Assembly: GCA_963777755.1 (NCBI GenBank)
Contig: CAVZSC010000011.1
Span: 1 to 64,000, forward strand
Source of the DNA: DATFWC01 sp963777755
GTDB taxonomy: Bacteria; Pseudomonadota; Alphaproteobacteria; Rhizobiales; Xanthobacteraceae
Length of the DNA stretch: 64,000 bases
Direction: 5' to 3'
The notes under the pieces were generated by a model. That model did no database searches and had not been told where the DNA came from. It saw nothing but the letters and a program-made list of their open reading frames with translations. Position numbers and translations under genes: made by a program. Numbering within the stretch: position 1 is the first letter of the stretch; every line of letters starts with the position of its first letter. Below are positions 29,542 to 38,207 of this stretch, in pieces.

Positions 29542-30168
29542 CTATGACGCGGAGAGAGCCGCGCCGACCGCCAAGCACGGATCTCCCTCGCGCGCCGGCT
29601 GCAAGCGCGCCGATGCCGGCCGATCGATCTTGCGGGCAAAATCGAGGAAGGCGAAGCCGACGCTGTCGCCTTGTCCCGGCTGTTGCTCGGCGCGCTCGGT
29701 CTCGTGCCAGACGGTTTCATCGATCGCGGGAAACAGCGCGTCCCCGGTGGGACGATCGTGCACCCGGGTGATGATGAGGCGATCGGCAAATGGCATGAGC
29801 TGGCGATAGATTTCGGCGCCGCCCGCCACCATGATGGCACCGGATCCGCGGCGCAGCGCGTCGCCCCGCGCGGCCGCGAGCGCGGCGTCCATGCTGGCGG
29901 CGGTGACTGCGCCGGGTGCCGCGAATGTGCGGTCGCGCGTCACGACGATCATGGTGCGCCCGCGCAGCGGCTTGAACAGGGACTGGAACGTCTTGCGCCC
30001 CATGACGACCGGATTTCCCATCGTCACGCTGCGAAAATGCTGCATGTCGGACTTGAGACGCCAGGGAAGGCCCTTGTGGCGCCCGATCACGCCGTTTTCC
30101 GCGACTGCCGCGACCAGGACCAGGTCAATCCGTCGCCCTGCCTTGGACGATCGACAGGGCTCGTTCAC
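29542..30168 (-). CDS. folA: Dihydrofolate reductase
   Basis: A 208-aa enzyme reducing dihydrofolate for thymidylate synthesis. It shows ENGVIGRHKGLPWRLKSDMQ, NPVVMGRKTFQSL and MVAGGAEIYRQLMPFADRL. It starts with GTG, overlapping the thyA stop as GTGA. A C-terminal tail of about 30 residues (after FAFLDFARK) is longer than usual and looks unconserved. Confidence 0.92.
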   Translation of the reverse strand: MNEPCRSSKAGRRIDLVLVAAVAENGVIGRHKGLPWRLKSDMQHFRSVTMGNPVVMGRKTFQSLFKPLRGRTMIVVTRDRTFAAPGAVTAASMDAALAAARGDALRRGSGAIMVAGGAEIYRQLMPFADRLIITRVHDRPTGDALFPAIDETVWHETERAEQQPGQGDSVGFAFLDFARKIDRPASARLQPAREGDPCLAVGAALSAS

Positions 30169-30959
30169 ACCGCCACCTCGGCCTTGATGCGTGGGTACGG
30201 GTCGTAGTCCTCGAGCACGAAGTGGTCGTAGCGGAAGGCGAACAGATCAGTGACCGCGGGATCGAGCCGCATATGCGGCAGGCGGCGCGGCGTGCGCGAA
30301 AGCTGGAGTCGCGCCTGCTCGAGGTGGTTGAGATAGAGGTGGACGTCACCAAACGTATGAACGAACTCGCCGGGAGCAAGCCGCGTCACTTGCGCGATCA
30401 TCATGGTGAGCAGCGCATAGGAGGCGATGTTGAACGGCACGCCGAGGAAAACATCGGCGGAGCGCTGGTAGAGCTGGCACGACAGCCGCCCCTCCGCGAC
30501 GTAGAACTGGAACAGGCAATGGCAAGGGGGCAGCGCCATCTCGGCGATTTCCGCCGGATTCCAGGCGGTGACGATCAGGCGCCGCGAATCCGGGGTGTGG
30601 CGGATCATCTCCACCACGTTGGCGATCTGGTCGATCTCACCGCCATCGGGCGCCGGCCAGGACCGCCACTGGCGCCCGTAGACCGGGCCAAGCTCGCCAT
30701 CTTCGCCCGCCCATTCGTCCCAGATCGTCACCCCGTGCTCGTTGAGATACTTGACGTTCGTATCGCCGGCGAGGAACCACAGCAGCTCATGAACGACGGA
30801 CTTCACGTGTACTTTCTTGGTGGTGAGCAGCGGGAACCCGTCGGCGAGATCGAAGCGCATCTGAGGGCCGAAGACCGAGCGCGTTCCGGTTCCGGTGCGA
30901 TCGTGCTTCTCCACGCCGTCGCGGAGGATGCGCTGCATCAGATCGAGATATTGCCGCAT
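30165..30959 (-). CDS. thyA: Thymidylate synthase
   Basis: A 264-aa folate-dependent enzyme converting dUMP to dTMP. The catalytic cysteine is in ALPPCHCLFQFYV, the phosphate-binding arginines are in DRTGTGTRSVFG and DSRRLIVTAWNP, and GVPFNIASYALLT is intact. It heads a run of folA, hflK, hflC, DUF2065 and degP on one strand, the first two overlapping. Confidence 0.95.
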   Translation of the reverse strand: MRQYLDLMQRILRDGVEKHDRTGTGTRSVFGPQMRFDLADGFPLLTTKKVHVKSVVHELLWFLAGDTNVKYLNEHGVTIWDEWAGEDGELGPVYGRQWRSWPAPDGGEIDQIANVVEMIRHTPDSRRLIVTAWNPAEIAEMALPPCHCLFQFYVAEGRLSCQLYQRSADVFLGVPFNIASYALLTMMIAQVTRLAPGEFVHTFGDVHLYLNHLEQARLQLSRTPRRLPHMRLDPAVTDLFAFRYDHFVLEDYDPYPRIKAEVAV

Positions 30960-31178
30960 GCCCGTGCATCCCTGCGCGTGCCCCGACTCGAACGTGGCAG
31001 CCCGAGACTAGCGCCGACCGCGACTGGCGGCCATCGATTCTCGATGAGATGTGGATAGTCCGGGACCGACCGCAATGCCCACGACGCCAGCCTCCGGTGC
31101 GGCGGTGCGGCACAGTCTCGCAAATGGACGCGGGATGAATTGAGATCGGTCCACCCTGCCCACGGCTTTGCTGACCGA

Positions 31179-32681
31179 CTACTCGACGAATACCTCGTCC
31201 CGGCGCTTGCGGATCGTCGGCAGCACCGCAAGGATGAGGAGGACCAGCGCGACGAACAGTAAACCGCCCGAGATCGGCCGCGTGACGAACACCGTGACGT
31301 CGCCACGCGCGATCAGCATGGCCCGGCGCAGGTTCTCCTCCATCAGCGGGCCGAGGACGTAGCCGAGCAGCGCCGGGGCGGCTTCGAAATCGTGCTTGAT
31401 CAGCCAATAGCCGACCAGGCCGAACACACCCGCGATGATGACGTCGACCGGCGCGTTGTTGATCGAATAGACGCCGATCGAGCAGAACACCAGGATGGAA
31501 GGCGCCAGGATGCGGTAGGGAACCCGCAGCAACCTCACCCACAGGCCGATCATCGGCAGATTGATGACGACCAGCATCAGGTTGCCGAGCCACATCGACG
31601 CGATCATGCCCCAGAACAGCTCCGGCTGCTTGGTCATGACCTGCGGGCCGGGCACGATGCCGTGAATCGTCATGGCGCCGACCATCAGCGCCATCACGGC
31701 GTTCGGCGGGATGCCGAGGGTAAGCAGAGGAATGAACGAGGTCTGGGCGGCGGCATTGTTGGCGCTCTCCGGCGCGGCGACGCCCTCGATCACGCCGGTC
31801 CCGAACTTGTGGGGATACTTGGAGATCTTCTTCTCGAACGTGTAGGCCGCAAACGACGCGATGACGGCGCCGCCGCCAGGCAGGATGCCCATCAACGAAC
31901 CGAGGATCGTGCCCCGCCCAATTGCCGGGGCCGCCGCCTTCAGGTCGGCGACGGTCGGCATCAGGCCGGAGATCTTCGACATGACGAATTCGCGGCTGGT
32001 CGGCTTCTCGAGATTGCGGATGATCTCGGAGAATCCAAACACGCCCATGGCGACGACCGCGAAGCCCATGCCGTCGGACAGCTCCGGGATGTCGAAGGTC
32101 ATGCGGCCGACGCCGGTCTCGAGGTCTGATCCGACCATCGACAGCAGCAGGCCGGCGACGATCATCGCCAGCGCCTTGAGGACGGACCCCTTGGCCAGCA
32201 CGACCGCGAAGATGAGGCCGAGCACCATGAGCGAGAAATATTCGGCCGGACCGAACAGCAATGCCAAACCCACCAGCGGCGCGCCCAGCGCGGCGACCAG
32301 CACGGTGGCGACGCAGCCGGCAAAAAACGAGCCGAGCGCCGCGATCGCCAGTGCTGCCCCGGCACGGCCCTGCTTGGCCATCTGGTGGCCGTCGAGGGTG
32401 GTCACCACGGATGTCGCTTCGCCCGGGATGTTGACCAGGATCGAGGTGGTGGAGCCGCCATACTGGGCACCATAATAGATGCCGGCCAGCATGATCAGCG
32501 CGCTGACCGGAGGCAGACCGAAGGTGATGGGCAGCAGCATGGCGAGCGTCGCTACCGACCCGACGCCGGGCAGGACGCCGATGAGCGTCCCGACCATTGC
32601 ACCGATGAGGCAGAACATGATGTTGACCGGCGACGCAGCAACGCCGAAGCCGAGCCAGAGATTGGAAAGGAGTTCGGTCAT
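31179..32681 (-). CDS. tctA: Tripartite tricarboxylate transporter permease TctA
   Basis: A 500-aa multispanning permease. The family glycine motifs are GVLPGVGSVATLAMLLP (near residue 37) and GILPGGGAVIASFAAYTFEK (near 262), with about eleven hydrophobic segments. It follows tctB by 15 bp. The periplasmic TctC partner is not adjacent. The window holds a broken TctC gene at the left end and two intact ones at 57-59 kb. Confidence 0.92.
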   Translation of the reverse strand: MTELLSNLWLGFGVAASPVNIMFCLIGAMVGTLIGVLPGVGSVATLAMLLPITFGLPPVSALIMLAGIYYGAQYGGSTTSILVNIPGEATSVVTTLDGHQMAKQGRAGAALAIAALGSFFAGCVATVLVAALGAPLVGLALLFGPAEYFSLMVLGLIFAVVLAKGSVLKALAMIVAGLLLSMVGSDLETGVGRMTFDIPELSDGMGFAVVAMGVFGFSEIIRNLEKPTSREFVMSKISGLMPTVADLKAAAPAIGRGTILGSLMGILPGGGAVIASFAAYTFEKKISKYPHKFGTGVIEGVAAPESANNAAAQTSFIPLLTLGIPPNAVMALMVGAMTIHGIVPGPQVMTKQPELFWGMIASMWLGNLMLVVINLPMIGLWVRLLRVPYRILAPSILVFCSIGVYSINNAPVDVIIAGVFGLVGYWLIKHDFEAAPALLGYVLGPLMEENLRRAMLIARGDVTVFVTRPISGGLLFVALVLLILAVLPTIRKRRDEVFVE

Positions 32682-32696
32682 GACGTGCTCGCCCGA

Positions 32697-33329
32697 TCAG
32701 AAACGTGGCCACAATTGGAACGGCAGGTTCAGTCCGTATACGAACAGCGCCACGCAGAATGCAGTGAGCGCCACGGCGGCAATCGTCGCCTCCACCCAGC
32801 GTATCTCTTTCGATCCGGCGGCTGAGATCATGAACACGATGAAGCTGGCGATGATCAGTCCAGCCGGGCGGATGGTGGCCGAGAACGTCAGGATTGCGAC
32901 CGTCACGAGCAATGGCCCGCGTATCGCATACGGTTCGAGCGGCGAGCCTTCGACAAACAGACCAACCGCAGTCACTGCAATGCCCAAGGTGAGCAGGACA
33001 CCCGCAAACAGCCGGGGCGCCGTGCCAGGCCCGAACGAGAAGCCGCGCATGCCGGGCAGGTCGCCCGCCGCCCAGAATGCAAACAGCGCGAGCCCGACGA
33101 GCGCCAAGCCTCCGTAATAATCTTGCGGGTTGTGGATGCTCTGCCCGCGCACCGCGATGATCGCCGTCAGCACCAGAAGCGCGGCACCGGAAGCCAGCAA
33201 CGTGATGCCCACGTTCCCGCCGGAACGCCACCCACCGACGACCGCCAGGATCCCGAACAAGGCAGGCAGGATGACAGCCGTGTAGGTGTTGCCGTGCGGC
33301 CTCCCCCCTGCGGCTATATCCTCGGACAT
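32697..33329 (-). CDS. tctB: Tripartite tricarboxylate transporter small subunit TctB
   Basis: A 210-aa small membrane subunit with about five hydrophobic segments. It holds the family region NPQDYYGGLALVGLALFAFW and GMRGFSFGPGTAPRLFAGVL. GGGGAG lies a few bases before the ATG at 33329, favouring this start over the longer frame. Confidence 0.85.
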   Translation of the reverse strand: MSEDIAAGGRPHGNTYTAVILPALFGILAVVGGWRSGGNVGITLLASGAALLVLTAIIAVRGQSIHNPQDYYGGLALVGLALFAFWAAGDLPGMRGFSFGPGTAPRLFAGVLLTLGIAVTAVGLFVEGSPLEPYAIRGPLLVTVAILTFSATIRPAGLIIASFIVFMISAAGSKEIRWVEATIAAVALTAFCVALFVYGLNLPFQLWPRF

Positions 33330-33904
33330 GTGTACTCCCCTCTGCCGGTGCTTCTTGCTTTTCGCAACAGCTACCACAACGCCCTGCGGTTACCTAGCAC
33401 AGCGTCTCGCGTCCCCGAAAGCCGTTTGCGCGCATCCCGATGAAATTTCCCGCCCGGACCAGCAGCCGTCCGGCCATCGACAACCAGAAGAATTCAGCCG
33501 CAGGCGCCGGACAACCGCGGCGGTCACCAGGCGCTCCGCGATGAGGTTGCGCCGACGTGCATCTTGAAAGCGATCTCGAGTGCTGCCTATAAAAAAGCCA
33601 CCTGCAGACCGAACTGCACACGACAGCGGTTGCCACCGCAAGCGGGCCCGGACCTCATGACCATCGGCACCGTGAGCGTGCATTGAATTCGACCGGCCGC
33701 CTTGTCTGTGTCCGATTCCGAAGTTCGCAATCGGACCATGCGGCCGAAGATGTGCGAAGTTCGGATTGGGGCACTGGCCGACCGGGAGCGTGCATTGAGC
33801 AATCGTGGCAATCCGTTCTGTTCCGACTTCGCTGGCGATGCGGCGCGCGCGCCGCTCTCGGCGCTCGCCCGCGTTCGCTGAGCAGAAAGCGCACGAGAGG
33901 CCCG
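33330..33904. other. Intergenic region with degenerate hairpin and direct repeats
   Basis: A 575-bp noncoding stretch between divergent tctB and the DUF2939 gene. At about 33708-33781 a degenerate inverted repeat pairs GTGTCCGATTCCGAAGTTCGCA imperfectly with TGCGAAGTTCGGATTGGGGCAC, ending in CACTGG. This resembles the CTAGTG hairpin family without the TTT bulge. It is flanked by a 13-bp direct repeat, GAGCGTGCATTGA, at 33674-33686 and 33786-33798. I see no gene here. Confidence 0.5.
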
Positions 33905-34498
33905 ATGCGTTTGACCCTGAGCACGATCGCGGCGGTCGCCGTGTTGGTGGGCGCCTGGGCGGCTTGGCCGTTTTTCGCGCTTTATGATCTCGCCAACGCG
34001 GTGCAGGCGCGCGACCCCGCTGCCGTCACCCGGCGCGTGAATTTTCCCGCCGTGCGCCAGTCCTTGACCGAGCAGATCGTCGTCACCTACCTGCATCTCA
34101 CCGGACGAGACGCGCGGCTCGGTCAGATCGGCCGCGGCCTCGCGGTCGGTGCGGTCACGTCGATCGCCGACCCGATCGTCTCCCGGCTCATCTCCGCCGA
34201 AACCCTGATCGAGCTGCTGAACAACGGCTGGCCGGCCTCGGTACTGCCCGATCAGGTCCCGAGCGTGCAGGGGCTGAGCCCGGGCACCTTGGGGACGGCA
34301 TGGCAGATCTTCGTCCGCTCGGAACAGGGCGTGCGCCGCTTCGATCTCACGGTGCCGGCGACCGCGGCGCGTGCCCGACAATTCACCCTTCGGTTCCGGC
34401 TCATCAGCTGGACCTGGAAGCTCACCGGCATCGGGCTCCCGGATGAGCTGCGGGTGCGCCTCGCCAGGGAACTGGTCAGGCAGGTCGAAAAAAAATAG
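33905..34498 (+). CDS. DUF2939 domain-containing protein
   Basis: A 197-aa protein with one N-terminal signal/anchor segment (residues 2-27), then AVQARDPAAVTRRVNFPAVR and other features of the DUF2939 family. The function is unknown. The ATG at 33905 follows GAGAGGCCC. It reads toward the tmRNA gene. Confidence 0.75.
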   Translation: MRLTLSTIAAVAVLVGAWAAWPFFALYDLANAVQARDPAAVTRRVNFPAVRQSLTEQIVVTYLHLTGRDARLGQIGRGLAVGAVTSIADPIVSRLISAETLIELLNNGWPASVLPDQVPSVQGLSPGTLGTAWQIFVRSEQGVRRFDLTVPATAARARQFTLRFRLISWTWKLTGIGLPDELRVRLARELVRQVEKK

Positions 34499-34589
34499 CC
34501 GGGCAGGCCGGTTTGGGCGACCCCGCCAGGGAAATCCACCGGTCCGGCGGCGGACCCCTCTTTCTTCAGCATCCGCCGCGCCTTATATA

Positions 34590-34930
34590 GGAGGGGCCGG
34601 CGCAAGCCGGCTATGGCGATAAACGGCCGTCGTAATAAGCCTATCGGACCCGGGGGCGGTACCCGGCGCCTCCACCCAAGCCCAGATCCCTGGGCTTCGG
34701 CGGGGGCGAAATAGGATCGACGAGGGTGTAAAGGGCGCGCTTTTGCTCGGCATGGTTCCGCCGTTATCGGGCCACAGCAATAGTTGCCAACGACAACATT
34801 GCTCCGGTTGCTCAGGCCGCGTAAGCGGTTTGAAAGACCGACTTGAAGCCCTGGCGTCTTAGCAGCGTCAGGCGGGGTTCGGAGGCACCTGGCAACAGAA
34901 GCCTCCACTTGCCTAACGGGTGAGCCAACA
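34590..34930 (+). ncRNA. ssrA: Permuted two-piece tmRNA
   Basis: The acceptor piece comes first, with a T-arm-like GGACCCGGGGGCGGTACC and a 3' end CGGCGCCTCCACC near 34673. An excised hairpin follows (AGCCCAGATCCCTGGGCTT). The coding piece starts GGGGGCGAAATAGGATCGACG at 34702, whose first bases pair with CGCCTCC. The resume codon GCC at 34786 begins a tag reading ANDNIAPVAQAA, ending with TAA at 34822-34824. This order is the circular permutation typical of alphaproteobacteria. Outer boundaries are approximate. Confidence 0.88.
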
Positions 34931-35085
34931 GCGAGGCGACAGAAGAAGACGACTGGCATTCGCGGATAAGCGCGCTACCATTCCCCAGCCAGAGCATGCC
35001 CCGTTCAGGCTGAATTGGGAGATGTTCGAGCCGCGGAACATGCGTTAAGTCTCATTGAGCGGTACGGATCCTGAGTCCCGTCGCC

Positions 35086-35679
35086 ATGGCCACCGACCAT
35101 ATTCGCTACGATCTCCTTGCCCAGGAAGCCTTGCGCGGCGTCGTACGTCGCGTGCTGGTCGATGCCGCCAAGAGCGGCCTTCCCGGCGAGCATCATTTTT
35201 TTGTTTCGTTCGACACGCGGGCGCCCGACGTCCGCATATCGTCGCGCCTGCGCGAGAAATATCCAGAAGAGATGACGATCGTTCTGCAGCACCAGTTTTG
35301 GGATCTGATCGTGACCGAGGAGGGCTTCGAGGTCGGATTATCCTTCAACGGGGTGCCGGAACGTCTGGTGGTGCCGTTCGACGCAATCAAGGGATTCTTT
35401 GATCCGTCGGTTCAATTCGCCCTCCAGTTCGAGGTGGCGGCGAAAGAGACGGAGCCTGCGGCCGAGCCGGCCGCAGCACCACCGCCCGCTGCCGAGGAGA
35501 CGAGCGCCGCCACCCGTCGCGGAGCCCGTCCAAAGCGGCCGCAAGTGCCGGCACCGGCGCCCTCGCCAGCGGTGGCGCCCCGGTCGGACGCCAAGCCGGA
35601 GGACTCCGGCGGCGACAAGCCGGACCGTCCCTCGGGCGGCGGCGAGGTCGTCCGGTTGGACCGTTTTCGCAAGAAATAA
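35086..35679 (+). CDS. sspB: SspB-family ClpXP adaptor
   Basis: A 197-aa adaptor that delivers ssrA-tagged proteins to ClpXP. The N-terminal tag-binding domain spans about residues 1-125 (RYDLLAQEALRGVVRRVLVD, then HHFFVSFDTRAPDVRIS). A long Pro/Ala-rich linker follows, and the basic C-terminus VVRLDRFRKK matches the ClpX-binding tail. It lies about 150 bp after the tmRNA that encodes the tag it should recognise. Confidence 0.9.
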   Translation: MATDHIRYDLLAQEALRGVVRRVLVDAAKSGLPGEHHFFVSFDTRAPDVRISSRLREKYPEEMTIVLQHQFWDLIVTEEGFEVGLSFNGVPERLVVPFDAIKGFFDPSVQFALQFEVAAKETEPAAEPAAAPPPAAEETSAATRRGARPKRPQVPAPAPSPAVAPRSDAKPEDSGGDKPDRPSGGGEVVRLDRFRKK

Positions 35680-35712
35680 CCGCGCGACCGTCCGGTGAAA
35701 TCTGGAGCGATG

Positions 35713-35847
35713 TCACAGCGTGCAAATGCCCTTGCAGGTGCGCTGCGGGGCGCCGCACTCCGCATCCCGGATCTTGATGGTCTTGTCGTCGCGCTCGCGC
35801 CAGTAGACGAGTGCGCCGTCCGCCCCGCGGGCCTCGCGGCTGCGCAT
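35713..35847 (-). CDS. Small conserved-looking protein (44 aa)
   Basis: A 44-aa frame, MRSREARGADGALVYWRERD then DKTIKIRDAECGAPQRTC, with GGAGGGG just before its ATG at 35847. The last third contains two cysteines spaced as C-x7-C. It is convergent with sspB and divergent from fumC. The good ribosome site and non-random composition support a gene. I do not recognise a family. Confidence 0.45.
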   Translation of the reverse strand: MRSREARGADGALVYWRERDDKTIKIRDAECGAPQRTCKGICTL

Positions 35848-35971
35848 GAGCCCCTCCCGGCGCCTGGAATAGCGCTGTTCGTCGCGCAACACTACATCCT
35901 GGTCAGACCGGCTGGCCGGGTTCCGGCGTGACGCCAAACGCCGCCCTCGGCAGCTTTCATCGGGGACGACG

Positions 35972-37363
35972 ATGGCGAAGACGCGCTTCGAGACCGACAG
36001 CTTTGGCCCCATCGAGGTCCCGGCCGATCGCTATTGGGGGGCGCAGACCGAACGTTCGCGCGGCAATTTTCGCATCGGCAGCGAGCAGATGCCGCTGGCA
36101 GTGATCCACGCGCTCGCCCTGATCAAGCGCGTCGCCGCCGAAGTGAATCATGCCCTCGGTCTGATCGACGCGCGCCGCATGCGTGCCATCGTCAAGGCGG
36201 CGAACGAGGTCGCCGAGGGCAGGCTCGACGATCATTTTCCCCTGGTGGTGTGGCAAACCGGCTCGGGGACGCAGACCAACATGAACGTCAACGAGGTGAT
36301 CGCCAATCGCGCCAACGAGCTCCTCGGCGGCAAGCGTGGCGCAAAATCGCCGGTGCATCCGAACGATCACGTCAACATGAGCCAGTCGTCGAACGACTGC
36401 TTTCCGACCGCGATGCACATCGCGGCTGTGCTCGAGATTACCCGCGCCCTGCTTCCGGCGTTGTCCCATCTGCACCGGCAGCTCGAGGAAAAATCCAAGG
36501 CGTTTCGTCGGATCGTCAAGATCGGCCGCACTCACACGCAGGATGCGACCCCGCTGACGCTCGGCCAGGAGTTTTCCGGTTACGCCGCACAGGTCGAGCA
36601 TGGGATTGCGCGCATGAAGCTCGCTCTCGCGCAGCTCTATCCCCTGGCCCAGGGCGGCACCGCGGTCGGCACCGGGCTCAACGCCAAGCGCCGGTTCGGC
36701 AAGCTGTTCGCCAGGCGCCTCAGCGAGATCACCGGCCTGCCCTTCGTCTCCTCCACCAACAAGTTCGAAGCCCTGGCGGCGCACGATGCCGAGGTGTTCG
36801 TTCACGGCGCGCTCGACGCCCTGGCCACCGGCCTGTTCAAGATCGCCAACGACATCCGCCTGCTTGGCTCCGGCCCCCGTTCGGGCCTGGGCGAGATCAA
36901 TCTGCCGGAAAACGAGCCGGGCTCCTCGATCATGCCCGGCAAGGTCAATCCGACGCAGGCGGAGGCCCTGACCATGGTGTGCTGCCGGGTGTTCGGCAAT
37001 CAGACGACGATCGCAATCGCGGCGAGCCAGGGACATTTCGAGCTCAACGTCTACAAACCGGTGATCGCCTACGCGCTGCTGCAGTCGATCGCCCTGACCG
37101 GCGATGCCGCCCGGTCATTCGCCGACAAGTGCGTCGTCGGAATAACCGCGAACGAGTCGCGAATTCGCGAGCTGGTGGATCGTTCGCTCATGCTGGTCAC
37201 CGCGCTGGCGCCGGACATCGGATACGACAAGGCGGCGAAGATCGCCCGCGCCGCGCATGCCAATGGGACGACGCTGCGCGAGGAGGCCGTGCGGCTGGGC
37301 TATGTGTCGGCAGAACAGTTCGACCGTCTGGTTCGACCTGAAAGGATGACGCACGGCGATTGA
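35972..37363 (+). CDS. fumC: Class II fumarate hydratase
   Basis: A 463-aa iron-independent fumarase of the TCA cycle. It shows the substrate-site stretches TGSGTQTNMNVNEVIANRA and NMSQSSNDCFPTAMH, and the family signature GSSIMPGKVNPTQAEAL. The start at 35972 begins MAKTRFETDSFG, as expected. DUF4169 and ribbon-helix-helix genes follow on the same strand, an order common in this group. Confidence 0.95.
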   Translation: MAKTRFETDSFGPIEVPADRYWGAQTERSRGNFRIGSEQMPLAVIHALALIKRVAAEVNHALGLIDARRMRAIVKAANEVAEGRLDDHFPLVVWQTGSGTQTNMNVNEVIANRANELLGGKRGAKSPVHPNDHVNMSQSSNDCFPTAMHIAAVLEITRALLPALSHLHRQLEEKSKAFRRIVKIGRTHTQDATPLTLGQEFSGYAAQVEHGIARMKLALAQLYPLAQGGTAVGTGLNAKRRFGKLFARRLSEITGLPFVSSTNKFEALAAHDAEVFVHGALDALATGLFKIANDIRLLGSGPRSGLGEINLPENEPGSSIMPGKVNPTQAEALTMVCCRVFGNQTTIAIAASQGHFELNVYKPVIAYALLQSIALTGDAARSFADKCVVGITANESRIRELVDRSLMLVTALAPDIGYDKAAKIARAAHANGTTLREEAVRLGYVSAEQFDRLVRPERMTHGD

Positions 37364-37716
37364 TTTTTCTGTGTGTACAATCAAAAGTTTAGTGCATCCT
37401 TCGCCCTTGGTGTCCGCCGTCTTGCGGCAGAGCGCGATTATTGGAAAGTTTCGAGCTGCTTCTTTGAAAACATCTTATGGGCGGAGCCAAATAACTATGA
37501 TAATTCATTTTTATTATGAGCGATAAATCCTAGCGAATTCCAATCCGCAAACGACATCAACAAACGGTGTCTTGCCTTCCCGGGAACGAGACGATCAAAT
37601 TCGACATTAGAACTATGTCTTACTACGGATTGCTTTGCTCGCCGGTAGCGGCGTAACAGTAACAGGCCTGTTGAGAACCGTTCCAGACAGGCACGCCTCG
37701 TACGCGGGATCGTCGC
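37364..37716. other. AT-richer intergenic region after fumC
   Basis: About 350 bp with lower GC than its surroundings. No reading frame with a credible start, no tRNA-like fold and no clear terminator were seen. It may hold the promoter of the DUF4169 gene. Confidence 0.4.
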
Positions 37717-37905
37717 ATGGGCCAAGTGGTCAACCTTCGCACGGCACGCAAACGGGCTGCACGCGACAAGGCGACTGAACAAGCTGCCGCCAAGCGCTTG
37801 CGGCACGGCCGTCCGAAATCCGAGCGGGCCCTCCAGGTCGCACAGTCGGAACAAGCCCAGCGCAATCTCGACAGACACCGTATCGATACGGGAGATCAGT
37901 CATGA
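37717..37905 (+). CDS. DUF4169 family protein
   Basis: A 62-aa very basic, helical protein beginning MGQVVNLRTARKRAARDKAT and containing RHGRPKSERALQVAQ, matching the short DUF4169 family of Hyphomicrobiales. The function is unknown. Its stop overlaps the next start by ATGA. Confidence 0.78.
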   Translation: MGQVVNLRTARKRAARDKATEQAAAKRLRHGRPKSERALQVAQSEQAQRNLDRHRIDTGDQS

Positions 37906-38207
37906 AGTCTCCGGTGGTCAAGCGGTCCATCGTCATTGCCGGACACAAGACCAGCGTCAGCCTCGAGGATGCGTTCTGGCAGGGGTTGAAGCAAATTGCT
38001 TCCGAGCGCGACATCACGCTTTCCGACATGGTCGCTTCGATCGATACCGACCGCCGTCAGGGCAACTTGTCGTCCGCCATTCGACTATTCGTGCTCGACT
38101 ACTACCGCGCGCTCGGCACCGGAGCGCGCAATGGCGTCGAGCGCAGTCAGACGGAAGGTCAGCTGATCGGCCGACCCATGGCGGCCTCAGCGCTGCGATC
38201 CGAATAG
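37902..38207 (+). CDS. Ribbon-helix-helix domain protein
   Basis: A 101-aa protein with a ribbon-helix-helix DNA-binding fold: the strand VVKRSIVIAGHKTSVSLEDAF, then helices FWQGLKQIASERDITLSDMV and LSSAIRLFVLDYYRAL. It is co-translated with the DUF4169 gene (ATGA). Its 3' end overlaps the convergent AsmA gene by 21 bp. The DNA target is unknown. Confidence 0.8.
   Translation: MKSPVVKRSIVIAGHKTSVSLEDAFWQGLKQIASERDITLSDMVASIDTDRRQGNLSSAIRLFVLDYYRALGTGARNGVERSQTEGQLIGRPMAASALRSE

Noticed and set aside
34599..34780. A protein-coding minus-strand frame in the tmRNA region
   Set aside because: The + strand tmRNA features (GGGGGCGAAATAGGATCGACG, resume codon and tag) account for the region, and the frame has no ribosome site.
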